From Bacteroidaceae bacterium (GTDB taxonomy: Bacteria > Bacteroidota > Bacteroidia > Bacteroidales > Bacteroidaceae), in assembly GCA_017408685.1 (NCBI GenBank), contig JAFQUE010000009.1:1-64000 (forward strand): DNA of 64,000 nucleotides, given 5' to 3'. The notes beneath the pieces were generated by a model. The model was not told the DNA's origin, made no database searches, and worked only from the letters and a program-made list of their open reading frames with translations. The number at the start of each line of letters is the position of its first letter. Within the stretch, counting starts at the first letter, position 1. The position numbers were made by a program, and so were the translations under genes. Positions 49,728-57,719 of this stretch are shown here, piece after piece.

Positions 49728-50983
49728 TGGAAAAAAGCGTTCACGGAACATTAAAGGGTGCGGTTACTCCGCCGCCGTCGAAATCGCAGGCGCACCGCCT
49801 GCTCATCTGTGCGGCTCTTGGTACAGAACCATGCTCGATAGTGTGTAGCATTGTTAACGATGATATTATGGCAACCATGCGCTGCCTCAATGCTCTTGGT
49901 GCAGAAATATCCTTTTCATCGGGTGTTTTTGATGTACACCCTATAGCACTTGTTAAAGGTGGAACACTTGATTGCGGGGAGAGCGGTTCAACGCTTCGTT
50001 TCCTGATGTCAGTGGCTGCAGTGCTTGGTGCCGACGCTACATTCGTAGGAGCAGGCAAACTGCCGCAGCGACCTATGGAAGCACTTACAGAAGTGCTTGC
50101 CGCGCATGGAGTATCGTTTGAACGTCACTCGGCTGATGAACTGCCGGTAACGTGTAGCGGAACATTGCAGGGCGGTAATTTTACCCTTCCGGGGAATATC
50201 TCATCGCAGTATCTTACGGGTCTGCTTTTTGCTCTGCCTTTGGCGGCAACGGACAGCGAAATAGAGGTTACAGGCGGTCTTACAAGTGCCTCTTACATTG
50301 ACATGACAATAGATGCCTTGCGTGTGGCCGGAATATCTGTCGAGCGTAGGAATAACATATTTCGCATTAAAGGCAACCAGTGCTATCGTATGCCCGGGCG
50401 AGTGGTCGTCGAGGGTGACTGGTCTTCGGCTGCCTTTTGGGTGGTTGCTGGTGTAATAGGCAAGCAACCTTTGGAAATATGCGGCATGAACAACGCTTCA
50501 CTGCAGGGCGACAGTGCTATAATAGACCACCTGCGTAGCATGGGGGCTTTTATAACAGTTGAAGATGACAAGGTTGCAGCAATGCCATCGCACCTCTTCG
50601 GTGCTGAACTTGACTGCATGGATACTCCTGACCTTGTACCCATTCTCTCTGTGGCAGCGGCTGTGGCACAAGGAACAACAACATTCACAAATGTGGGGCG
50701 TCTGCGCTTCAAGGAGAGCGACCGTCTTGCTGCCATGAAGAGCGTGCTTGAATCATTCGGTATAGTTTCTGCTGTCGGCGAGGACACCTTTACAGTATAT
50801 GGCGGCGAACCTCGCACTGTTGCTCCCGTCGACAGTTTCGGTGACCACCGCATAGCAATGTCGGCGGCAGTGCTGTCAACTGTTGCCGGGGGTGTGACTG
50901 TAATAAAAGGCTCAGGTTGTGTGGCAAAGTCGTACCCCTCATTTTTTGAGGATTTTGCTTCACTTGGCGGTGTGGTTGAATAA
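49727..50983 (+). CDS. aroA: 3-phosphoshikimate 1-carboxyvinyltransferase (EPSP synthase)
   Basis: A 418-residue enzyme. Lys-Ser and Arg of the substrate site lie in PPPSKSQAHRLLICAAL, the CGESGSTLRFLMSVAA loop contacts PEP, and RFKESDRLAAMKSVL with DHRIAMSAAVL complete the active site. The loop reads G-E-S-G-S-T-L-R rather than the N-A-G-T-A-M-R of E. coli-type enzymes. It follows aroB with TGATG coupling. After it comes a 129-bp gap that holds an inverted pair of dispersed repeats. Confidence 0.96.
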   Translation: MEKSVHGTLKGAVTPPPSKSQAHRLLICAALGTEPCSIVCSIVNDDIMATMRCLNALGAEISFSSGVFDVHPIALVKGGTLDCGESGSTLRFLMSVAAVLGADATFVGAGKLPQRPMEALTEVLAAHGVSFERHSADELPVTCSGTLQGGNFTLPGNISSQYLTGLLFALPLAATDSEIEVTGGLTSASYIDMTIDALRVAGISVERRNNIFRIKGNQCYRMPGRVVVEGDWSSAAFWVVAGVIGKQPLEICGMNNASLQGDSAIIDHLRSMGAFITVEDDKVAAMPSHLFGAELDCMDTPDLVPILSVAAAVAQGTTTFTNVGRLRFKESDRLAAMKSVLESFGIVSAVGEDTFTVYGGEPRTVAPVDSFGDHRIAMSAAVLSTVAGGVTVIKGSGCVAKSYPSFFEDFASLGGVVE

Positions 50984-50998
50984 GCGGCGTGTGATTAT

Positions 50999-51070
50999 AG
51001 AGATTCTCCACTGCGTTCATAACGACAAACGGTGCTTGTCATTTTGAGCGAATGCGAGAAATCTCAAGAA
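50999..51070. repeat. head-to-head pair of GTCATTYTGAGCGAA-type repeats
   Basis: Bases 50999-51027 read in reverse give TGTCGTTATGAACGCAGTGG and onward to AGAATCTCT. Bases 51037-51070 give TGTCATTTTGAGCGAATGCG and onward to AAATCTC. The two copies face each other across 9 bp and can form an imperfect ~28-bp hairpin between aroA and pheA. Another, interrupted copy is at 14503-14596. It may stabilise or attenuate the message between the two genes. Confidence 0.65.
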
Positions 51071-51112
51071 TGCATAATATAAGAATAACAATAACAATAA
51101 AAACAACATAAT

Positions 51113-52255
51113 ATGGACTTGGATAAACTACGTCAGGAAATTGATGAGATAGATACCCAAATGTGCGACCTCTTTGCGCGCCGCATGCAGGTGGTGTCAG
51201 GTATAGGAAAATACAAGAAGGAGAATAACCTTCCTGTTTATCACCCTTCACGCGCGCGTACAGTGCTTCACAATGTATCGAAGCGCCTTGGTCCCGAATT
51301 CGAGGGCTACGGTCGCACGCTCTACCGCACAATCTTTGACCTTAGCGAGTCCTATGAGACACGCATGCTTTCCGAAGGAAGCGAGTTCTTCAACTACTTC
51401 AAGAATATCGCTTCTGTTCCCCCACAGCCATTCCCCAAGCGCGCTTCTGTAGCCTGTGCCGGTTGCGAAGGCTCATATGCGCACCTTGCGTCCGAGCGTC
51501 TTTTCGACCTCCCCGAAATCATGTACATGAGCAATTTCGAGGGTGTTTTCAAGGCCGTCAACAGCGGTCTATGCGAGTTCGGCGTTCTTCCAATCGAGAA
51601 CTCCCTTGCCGGCTCGGTAAATGCCATCTATGACCTTCTCTCCGAGTATAACGTTAACATTGTGCGTGCGGTACGCCTTAAAGTAGACCATGCAATCCTT
51701 GGTGTTCCCGGTGCAAAACTCGAGGATATACGCGAAATATATTCACATCAGCAGGCCATAAACCAGTGTTCCGAATTCCTTGGAACATTGAAGAACGTGC
51801 GTGTCATCGCTTGCGAGAACACCGCCGAGGCAGCCCGCATGGTAGCCCAGGGCGGCGACCCCACCAAGGCATCACTCTCTTCACGCCTCTGTGCCGAACT
51901 CTATCAAATGCAGGTAATCAAGTCTTCAGTCCAGAACCGTGACAACAACTACACCCGCTTCATCTGCATTGCCAAGGAACCCAAAATCTATTCAGGTGCC
52001 GACCGTACCAGTGTAATGATTAACATCCCAAACCGTCCCGGTACCCTTTTCCGCATAATGTCACGCTTCAATGCAACCGGCGTCAACCTTGTGAAACTTG
52101 AAAGTCGCCAAATTCCCGAACGCGAGTTCGAATACCGTTTCTACTTCGACATTGAAGCCTCCGTCTACAGCGACGAGTTCCTTTCCCTCATGTGCGAGCT
52201 TCATGAATGTGGGGAGCAGTTCAGGTATTTTGGTACATATGCCGAAATAATATAA
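51113..52255 (+). CDS. pheA: bifunctional chorismate mutase / prephenate dehydratase
   Basis: A 380-residue P-protein for phenylalanine synthesis. Residues 1-90 are an AroQ-type chorismate mutase (LDKLRQEIDEIDTQMCDLFARRMQVVSGIGKYKKENN...). Residues 105-290 are the dehydratase with the ACAGCEGSYAHLASERLF start and the catalytic-site segment RDNNYTRFICIA. Residues 300-380 are an ACT domain for phenylalanine control (MINIPNRPGTLFRIMSRFNATGVNLVKLESRQIP). Codons are more C-biased than in the four genes before it, and it is set apart by 129 bp, so it may have its own promoter. Confidence 0.96.
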   Translation: MDLDKLRQEIDEIDTQMCDLFARRMQVVSGIGKYKKENNLPVYHPSRARTVLHNVSKRLGPEFEGYGRTLYRTIFDLSESYETRMLSEGSEFFNYFKNIASVPPQPFPKRASVACAGCEGSYAHLASERLFDLPEIMYMSNFEGVFKAVNSGLCEFGVLPIENSLAGSVNAIYDLLSEYNVNIVRAVRLKVDHAILGVPGAKLEDIREIYSHQQAINQCSEFLGTLKNVRVIACENTAEAARMVAQGGDPTKASLSSRLCAELYQMQVIKSSVQNRDNNYTRFICIAKEPKIYSGADRTSVMINIPNRPGTLFRIMSRFNATGVNLVKLESRQIPEREFEYRFYFDIEASVYSDEFLSLMCELHECGEQFRYFGTYAEII

Positions 52256-52263
52256 CGTGATTG

Positions 52264-52371
52264 ATTAAAAGCGCGATAACTGTGTTGTTGTGGCTGATTG
52301 GGCAATCCTCATTTACGTTTAGTAAACTCCGGTTCCCCAACAGCCACACGCCTTGTTCTCGCACTTTTACT
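52264..52371. repeat. large imperfect palindrome, copy 2
   Basis: Outer arms ATTAAAAGCGCGA and (reverse) AGTAAAAGTGCGA pair; inner arms GTGGCTG...TTGGG and CCCCAACAGCCAC pair. The core TTTAC (52312-52316) and GTAAA (52322-52326) enclose the loop GTTTA. The flanking TCATT...ACTCCGG wording is the same as in copy 1 at 21252-21375, while the arms have diverged in a way that keeps pairing. Confidence 0.7.
52265..52302. repeat. 38-bp direct repeat, left copy
   Basis: Identical to 52592-52629. It is the left arm of palindrome copy 2. Confidence 0.9.
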
Positions 52372-52400
52372 CCAATCCCGTTGTTGTTTAAACCGGTAAT

Positions 52401-52501
52401 AACTTTGTTTTGCTCAGTTTTGTTAACAGTCATTTAGGCTCACTAAACTCCCTTTTTCAAAACCGTCGCAAGGCTTGCGCAAACGAGCTAAACACAAAGT
52501 T
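52401..52501. repeat. large imperfect palindrome, copy 3
   Basis: Outer arm AACTTTGTTTTGCTC pairs with GAGCTAAACACAAAGTT, an inner GTTTTG pairs with CAAAAC, and the core TTTAG (52433-52437) pairs with CTAAA (52443-52447) around GCTCA. Against copies 1 and 2 the closing C-G pair of the core has become G-C, a compensatory change. Confidence 0.65.
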
Positions 52502-52591
52502 CACTTTGATGTTTTACCGCGAGTGCAGCCAAGGCTCGCCGAAGGCAAGCCTTGCCCTCACCAATTTATATTAATAATTATGCGGTTGTGC

Positions 52592-52629
52592 TTAAAAGCG
52601 CGATAACTGTGTTGTTGTGGCTGATTGGG
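52592..52629. repeat. 38-bp direct repeat, right copy
   Basis: Identical to 52265-52302, but here without the matching core and right arm, so it is an orphan half-element. It ends 12 bp before the sensor kinase stop codon. Confidence 0.9.
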
Positions 52630-52641
52630 TGGCTGTGTAGT

Positions 52642-53934
52642 TCAGGTTTGTTTTCTTAATGTAAAGTCGAATCTGAGACCACCGCCCGGGCGGTTGGTGA
52701 CGGTTATGTTGCCTCCGTGGAACTGGACGGCGTGTTTTACTATGGCAAGGCCTAACCCTGTACCGCCTTTCTGGCGGGAGCGTCCTTTGTCAATGCGGTA
52801 GAACCGCTCAAAAAGGCGGGGCAGTTGTTCTGCCTTGACGCCTTTGCCGTCATCCTCAAATCGGATACGGCACAATTTCCCGTTGTTTTCAAGTAACGAT
52901 ATATAGATGTTCCTACCTTCCGAATAGGCTATGGCATTTTCAGTCAGGTTGCGGAAAATGGAACCTATCAATGAGGGATTGCCGTCGACTATGACTTTTT
53001 CGCCAAAATCCGCATGCAGTGTCAAGTGTTCTTCCTCTGGCATTATCTTCAGTTCCTCGGCAACCTCATCAATTATTTCGTTTATTATTACCTTCTCTCG
53101 ATTAATCAGTGTGCTTCCGTCTTCCATGCGGGTAATAAGCGACACATCGTTAAGCAGCCTGCGAAGGCGCTCATTCTGGGTGTAGCACCGCTCAATAAGT
53201 TCCTGACGTTTCTCCTCACTCAATGTAATTCCTGATAATAATGTTTCAAGGCAGACTTGAATAGATGCGACAGGGGTCTTCAGTTCGTGGTTGATGTTGT
53301 TTGTAAGTTGCCGTTTGAGGCGGCTCTTCTCCTGTTCTGCTTCATAATTGTTGACACGTTCAATGTCCTTGCCAAGTTTACGGGTACTGAAATAAGCAGC
53401 CACGCTCATAATCAGGGTTATTGAAATCATTACAACAAGGAATGACCAATCTGCTTCAAGTAGGTCATTTAGTGTGCTTGAATAGGGTATGGCTGTGCGG
53501 ACAACGACTCGTTCGCCACGGGTCGCAGAGTAGAAATACTCTCGCCCGTCACTTGTCGATAGTCGGCTTATATTATAGCTATGACCTTTTATAAGAGCAT
53601 TTGCTACTTCAGGGCGGTATCTGTGGTTGTCGAGCGAGTCGAGTGAGATGGTGTTGTCGTAAACCACAGCACCGGAAAGAGTGATAATCGATATTCGCAG
53701 CTCGTCAAAAGGTTTGTCGTGAGTTGCAATGTAATCCTCATATGGCAACCCCTCCTCCACAGTGTCGAGCAGGTGGCGGTTGTATTGTTGGAGTTGTGCA
53801 TTCAGGAACTCCGATTTATACTCTTTCTCGCGCAGATACTGGAATCCGATAAAACAGAGTACAATCGCCCACGAAAAAGCGAGCAACATCAGAAACAGCC
53901 GTTTATGAAACGATATTTTAATCCCTGAAGCCAT
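52642..53934 (-). CDS. phoR: sensor histidine kinase (probable PhoR)
   Basis: A 430-residue kinase. Two membrane helices (about 12-32 and 163-183) flank a ~130-residue periplasmic sensor region. A short linker leads to the H-box NHELKTPVAS with His216, then N-box FRNLTENAIAYSEG, G1 FEDDGKGVK and G2 GGTGLGLAIVKHA. Its start lies within the last codons of the response regulator gene (17-bp overlap). Assignment to phosphate control rests on the position next to the phosphate genes and the Pho-box-like repeats; the ligand is not visible in sequence. Confidence 0.88.
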   Translation of the reverse strand: MASGIKISFHKRLFLMLLAFSWAIVLCFIGFQYLREKEYKSEFLNAQLQQYNRHLLDTVEEGLPYEDYIATHDKPFDELRISIITLSGAVVYDNTISLDSLDNHRYRPEVANALIKGHSYNISRLSTSDGREYFYSATRGERVVVRTAIPYSSTLNDLLEADWSFLVVMISITLIMSVAAYFSTRKLGKDIERVNNYEAEQEKSRLKRQLTNNINHELKTPVASIQVCLETLLSGITLSEEKRQELIERCYTQNERLRRLLNDVSLITRMEDGSTLINREKVIINEIIDEVAEELKIMPEEEHLTLHADFGEKVIVDGNPSLIGSIFRNLTENAIAYSEGRNIYISLLENNGKLCRIRFEDDGKGVKAEQLPRLFERFYRIDKGRSRQKGGTGLGLAIVKHAVQFHGGNITVTNRPGGGLRFDFTLRKQT

Positions 53935-54625
53935 AACCGAAACCTGAACGGGTTACTATGTATGAGCCGTATGCCCCTATCTTTGAGCGCAAACGGGTTA
54001 TATTCACATCAATGGTGCGGTCTAACACAACCACCTCATCGCTCCACACACGACTCAGTATCTGTTCGCGTGAACATATCTTGCCACGGTGCTGAATCAA
54101 GTATGCAAGTAACTCAAACTCTTTTCGTGCCAACTTGACCTCCTCGCCGTCCACCGTACAACGCTTGAACTCCAAATCAAGGCATAGACCATCAATTGCT
54201 AATCGGTTTGGCTTTTCGGTAGGGGTATTAATCTTGCTTTTCTGGTTGGCGGTACGGCGTAAGACGCTCTTGACGCGTGCTATGACGTTACGGACGGTGT
54301 ATGGTTTCATTATATAATCATCGGCACCAAGGTTCAGTCCCATAATCATGTCATCCTCTGTATCGCGTGCCGTGCAGAATATTATGGGAATGTCGGCTGT
54401 CGCGACATCGGCTTTCAGCAACTTGGCCATCTTTATACCGCTGATTTCGCCCATCATTATATCAAGCAGAATGAGCGAATACTCTTTAAGGTTATAGCCA
54501 AGTGCCTGTTCTGCACTGAAGGCAATGTCCACATCATACCCTTCATTTTCAAGGTTTAGTTTCAGCACCTCACACAGGGTCTCCTCATCATCTACTATCA
54601 ATATACGATTTGTTGCCATATACAT
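53918..54625 (-). CDS. phoB: OmpR/PhoB-family response regulator (probable PhoB)
   Basis: A 235-residue regulator. The receiver domain has the acidic pair IVDDEE, phospho-acceptor Asp in LILLDIMMG (residue 53 from the second Met), Thr in FCTARD and Lys in IMKPYT. The C-terminal winged helix is of OmpR type (LCLDLEFKRCTVDGEEVKLARKEFELLAYLIQHRGKICSREQILSRVW...RTIDVNITRLRSKIG). It is divergent from the Na/Pi transporter gene, whose promoter carries tandem 11-bp repeats that this protein probably binds. The start could be either of two close ATGs. Confidence 0.9.
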   Translation of the reverse strand: MYMATNRILIVDDEETLCEVLKLNLENEGYDVDIAFSAEQALGYNLKEYSLILLDIMMGEISGIKMAKLLKADVATADIPIIFCTARDTEDDMIMGLNLGADDYIMKPYTVRNVIARVKSVLRRTANQKSKINTPTEKPNRLAIDGLCLDLEFKRCTVDGEEVKLARKEFELLAYLIQHRGKICSREQILSRVWSDEVVVLDRTIDVNITRLRSKIGAYGSYIVTRSGFGYGFRD

Positions 54626-54744
54626 CTTCTATAATTACATTGCAAATGTAAAGCGTTTTTCCGAGTGTTTTGCTACCCGGAAACATATTTAATGAAAATG
54701 TAATATTTTGCTCGATATTGCAGGATTTAACCAAAGCCTAATCA

Positions 54745-54782
54745 TTATGAAATATTTATGAAACAATATTTTAATTCCTTTG
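54745..54782 (+). promoter_or_regulatory. Pho-box-like tandem repeat and -7 element, Na/Pi transporter
   Basis: Two abutting 11-mers, TTATGAAATAT (54745-54755) and TTATGAAACAA (54756-54766), then 8 bp, then TTCCTTTG (54775-54782), one mismatch from TAnnTTTG. The direct 11-bp repeat takes the place of the -33 box, as in activator-dependent PhoB promoters. The arrangement is the same as at 56640-56677. Confidence 0.65.
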
Positions 54783-54806
54783 TGACCGAAAAGTTATATA
54801 AGTTTT

Positions 54807-56543
54807 ATGGGTATATTACAAATCTTTACATTGTTGGGAGCATTGGGAATGTTCCTGTATGGAATGAACCTGATGAGCTCCGGACTGCAAAAGGCTGCGG
54901 GTGAGAGGCTAAGAGGTTTTTTGTCGGCAATGACTTCAAACCCATTAAAGGGGGTCATGACCGGATTGGGTATAACGACTGTTATTCAATCTTCATCAGC
55001 CACTACTGTAATGGTAGTAAGTTTTGTGAATGCCGGTCTTTTGACCCTGGCGCAGGCCATCGGAGTTATTATGGGTGCCAATATCGGTACGACGGTGACT
55101 GCGTGGCTGGTATCGTGGTTGGGCTTCAAGGCCGACATTTCTGTCCTGGCTGTGCCTTTGATGTTGCTTGGCTTTCTGTTCTCAAACTCTAAAAAAGATC
55201 AACGAAAGAATATTGGAGAACTGATTGTTGGCTTCAGCCTCTTGTTTCTCGGTCTTTCATTTATGAAAGATTCCGTGCCCGATTTGAGAGAGACACCGCA
55301 GGTACTTGAGTTTGTCAGTACTTGGTCTTCGCATGGTTTCGGTTCTGTGCTTCTGTTCCTTACATTCGGAACGCTCTTGACACTTGTGCTGCAATCTTCA
55401 TCTGCAACTATGGCTATTACGCTGATTATGCTAAGTATGGGCTGGATTCCGTTTGACATGGCATGTGCTATGGTGCTTGGAGAGAATATTGGAACAACCA
55501 TTACGGCGAACATTGCCGCTTCGGTAGGTAACACACCTGCAAAACGTGCAGCAATGTCGCATACCATCTTTAATGTGTTTGGTGTTATATGGGCTTTGAT
55601 TCTCTTCAAACCTTTCCTGCAGTTGGTAGGTGTAATTACCGAGAATCTGTTTGGCTTGCCTAATCCCGCAACTGATGGTTTCGTGGTGACGGACTCGGCG
55701 TCTGCAACTGGCACAGCTGCACTGTATGGCCTATCAATGCTGCATACGCTATTTAATTTGACTAATACTTTATTATTGATATGGTTCACAAAATGGATTG
55801 CCAGGGCGGTTAGTTGGATTATACCGGTTCCAAAGAATCAAGATAAAGAGGTTTATCGTCTCCAATACATCTCTGCAGGTCCTCTTGCAACTCCAGAACT
55901 GTCAGTCGAGCAGGCATTCAACGAAATTATCCAGTTTGCAAGAATCTCCAAGAAGGGTGTTGATTATGCACATAGCGCAATCAAGAAGGCCGATACCGAT
56001 GAATTCGAGGAGTTTAGAAAGAAACTCGTGAAATATGAGGAGATTTCTGACCGTATCGAATATGAGATAGCTACATTCCTCAATGGCGTGTCTGCCGAGG
56101 AAATAAGCGAGAGCACTTCCATAAAGATAAAGGCCATGTATAAGATTATTGGTGAATTGGAGTCGTTGGGAGATTCCGGTGAGGCTATCAGCCGCATTCT
56201 GTCAAGAAAGAATATACATAATAAGCATTTTGATGAAGAGACGATAAGGAATCTTACCCTAATGGCCGATGCTGTAAGTATGGCATACGATGTCATGATT
56301 GAGAATCTGACGATGGCTCATAAGAATGAACTTGTCGATATTGCGAATGCTTATAGTGCCGAGGAACATCTCAATGCTTTGCGGAACAATCTTCGTGATG
56401 CGGTTATTGAGAATATTGAAAACGACGGCAAGAACTACCAGACAAGTGTTTACTATATGGATATTGTCAATGAGTTTGAGCATATGGGCGACTTTATAAT
56501 TAATGTGTCACAAGACCTCGAACGGGCATTTGTCCATAAATAA
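54807..56543 (+). CDS. Na/Pi cotransporter family protein with C-terminal PhoU-like domain
   Basis: A 578-residue membrane protein. Residues 1-330 contain two inverted repeats of the NptA/YjbB family with signature QSSSATTVMVVSFVNAGL and, in the second half, LQSSSATMAITLIMLSMGW. GANIGTT and GENIGTT motifs follow each. Residues 360-575 are helical and match PhoU-like bundles (SRKGVDYAHSAIKKADTDEFEEFRKKLVKYEEISDRIEYEI). It imports or exports phosphate with sodium. The start codon lies 24 bp after the -7 element. With no free-standing phoU in the window, the fused domain may cover that role. Confidence 0.92.
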   Translation: MGILQIFTLLGALGMFLYGMNLMSSGLQKAAGERLRGFLSAMTSNPLKGVMTGLGITTVIQSSSATTVMVVSFVNAGLLTLAQAIGVIMGANIGTTVTAWLVSWLGFKADISVLAVPLMLLGFLFSNSKKDQRKNIGELIVGFSLLFLGLSFMKDSVPDLRETPQVLEFVSTWSSHGFGSVLLFLTFGTLLTLVLQSSSATMAITLIMLSMGWIPFDMACAMVLGENIGTTITANIAASVGNTPAKRAAMSHTIFNVFGVIWALILFKPFLQLVGVITENLFGLPNPATDGFVVTDSASATGTAALYGLSMLHTLFNLTNTLLLIWFTKWIARAVSWIIPVPKNQDKEVYRLQYISAGPLATPELSVEQAFNEIIQFARISKKGVDYAHSAIKKADTDEFEEFRKKLVKYEEISDRIEYEIATFLNGVSAEEISESTSIKIKAMYKIIGELESLGDSGEAISRILSRKNIHNKHFDEETIRNLTLMADAVSMAYDVMIENLTMAHKNELVDIANAYSAEEHLNALRNNLRDAVIENIENDGKNYQTSVYYMDIVNEFEHMGDFIINVSQDLERAFVHK

Positions 56544-56639
56544 GCATCTTGGATGAATATAATAAGGATTGTGTTGCTCTTTGTATGCGAAGGGTGACAC
56601 AATCTTTTTTGTATATGTCATTTAATGAATCTCTAATTC

Positions 56640-56677
56640 TTTTGAAACGTTTATGAAATGTATAGCCGATATTTTTG
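56640..56677 (+). promoter_or_regulatory. Pho-box-like tandem repeat and -7 element, porin/pst operon
   Basis: TTTTGAAACGT (56640-56650) and TTATGAAATGT (56651-56661) abut as 11-mers. After 8 bp comes TATTTTTG (56670-56677), a perfect TAnnTTTG. The spacing is identical to that before the Na/Pi transporter. It likely drives the porin and, with only short gaps after it, pstSCAB. Confidence 0.7.
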
Positions 56678-56706
56678 CAGTGTCAAATTTTAGAAGACAA
56701 AAGACT

Positions 56707-57687
56707 ATGAAAACAAAACTGATTTTGGCGGGTGTTTTAGCCTGCATCGGTATCGGCACACAGGCGCAGGATACCAAAACAGAGGAGCCTAAAGGCAAAG
56801 CGATTGTTCAGGTGTTCGGCAATTTCCACACGGGGTTTGGAACAGATAATGACGACCGTGGCTTTGAGTTGGAACGCAGTTATCTGGGTTACGAGTACAA
56901 TTTCGGCAAGGGCCTTTCGGTTAAAGGAGTTATGGATATCGGCAAGTCTTCAAACATTAATGATTATCAGCGTATTGCCTATATCAAGAATGCACTGGTA
57001 CAGTGGAAGAGCGGAAACCTCACGCTCTCCGGCGGTCTTATCTCTACCACCCAGTTCAACTTTCAGGAGAAATTTTGGGGTTATCGCTACATTATGAAGT
57101 CTTTTCAGGATGAGTACAAATTCGGTAGCAGTGCCGATTTAGGTCTCTCTGTGGCCTACAGATTCGCCGATTGGGTATCTGCCGACGCAATCATTGTGAA
57201 TGGCGAGGGGTACAAGAAAATTCAGAAAGTTGATGGACTCAATTACGGTCTTGGTGTAACACTTACTCCTGTTAAGGGTTTCCAGGTTCGCGTGTATGGA
57301 GGATTGAATGAGAGTGGTGAAGAGGGTAAAAAAGATATTGCTAATCTGGCAGCATTTATAGGGTACAAGCATAAGAGGTTTGCGCTTGGAGCAGAGTATA
57401 ACCAAATGTGGAATGCTTCGTACAAGGACGGTGCCGACCAAAACGGTTATTCGGTTTTTGCCTCGGTCAAGTTGTCCAGGATTGCAGACATCTATGCCCG
57501 TTTTGATGACTTGTATTCTAAAAATGATTGGAATATTGCAAAAGATGAGCAGGCTGCTATTCTCGGTGCTCAATTCAAACTCGGCAAGTATGTGAAGATT
57601 GCCCCTAATTTCAGGTTGACAGTACCAAAGGCTGACGGAGCGAAGAACGGATATTATGCCTACGTGAATTGTTATTTCGGGTTTTAA
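56707..57687 (+). CDS. outer-membrane porin, probably phosphate-linked
   Basis: From ATG 56707 (MKTKLILAGVLACIGIGTQAQ) a 326-residue protein with signal peptide and alternating strands ending in an aromatic residue (YYAYVNCYFGF, typical outer-membrane beta-barrel C-terminus). Segments such as GNFHTGFGTDNDDRGFELERSYLGYEYNFGKGLSVKGVMDIG and LTLSGGLISTTQFNFQEKFWGYRYI resemble OprP-like porins. Being first in the pst operon under a Pho-box-like promoter, it probably lets phosphate through the outer membrane. An 18-codon upstream extension overlaps the promoter and is not used. Confidence 0.85.
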   Translation: MKTKLILAGVLACIGIGTQAQDTKTEEPKGKAIVQVFGNFHTGFGTDNDDRGFELERSYLGYEYNFGKGLSVKGVMDIGKSSNINDYQRIAYIKNALVQWKSGNLTLSGGLISTTQFNFQEKFWGYRYIMKSFQDEYKFGSSADLGLSVAYRFADWVSADAIIVNGEGYKKIQKVDGLNYGLGVTLTPVKGFQVRVYGGLNESGEEGKKDIANLAAFIGYKHKRFALGAEYNQMWNASYKDGADQNGYSVFASVKLSRIADIYARFDDLYSKNDWNIAKDEQAAILGAQFKLGKYVKIAPNFRLTVPKADGAKNGYYAYVNCYFGF

Positions 57688-57719
57688 ATAAAATATAAAT
57701 ATCTAATAATAAATATTAT

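Larger units (their letters stand above)
52256..52641. other. 386-bp non-coding region filled with palindromic repeats
   Basis: It lies between the convergent pheA and sensor kinase genes and holds no gene. It contains two copies of the large palindrome (52264-52371 and 52401-52501), a 38-bp perfect direct repeat (52265-52302 and 52592-52629), and a further GC-rich inverted stretch (CCAAGGCTCGCCGAAGGCAAGCCTTGC near 52530). Confidence 0.7.

Noticed and set aside
52437..52600. Possible tRNA or small structured RNA in the repeat-rich gap
   Set aside because: The stems found belong to the palindromic repeats; no cloverleaf, anticodon arm or TPsiC-like sequence was found.
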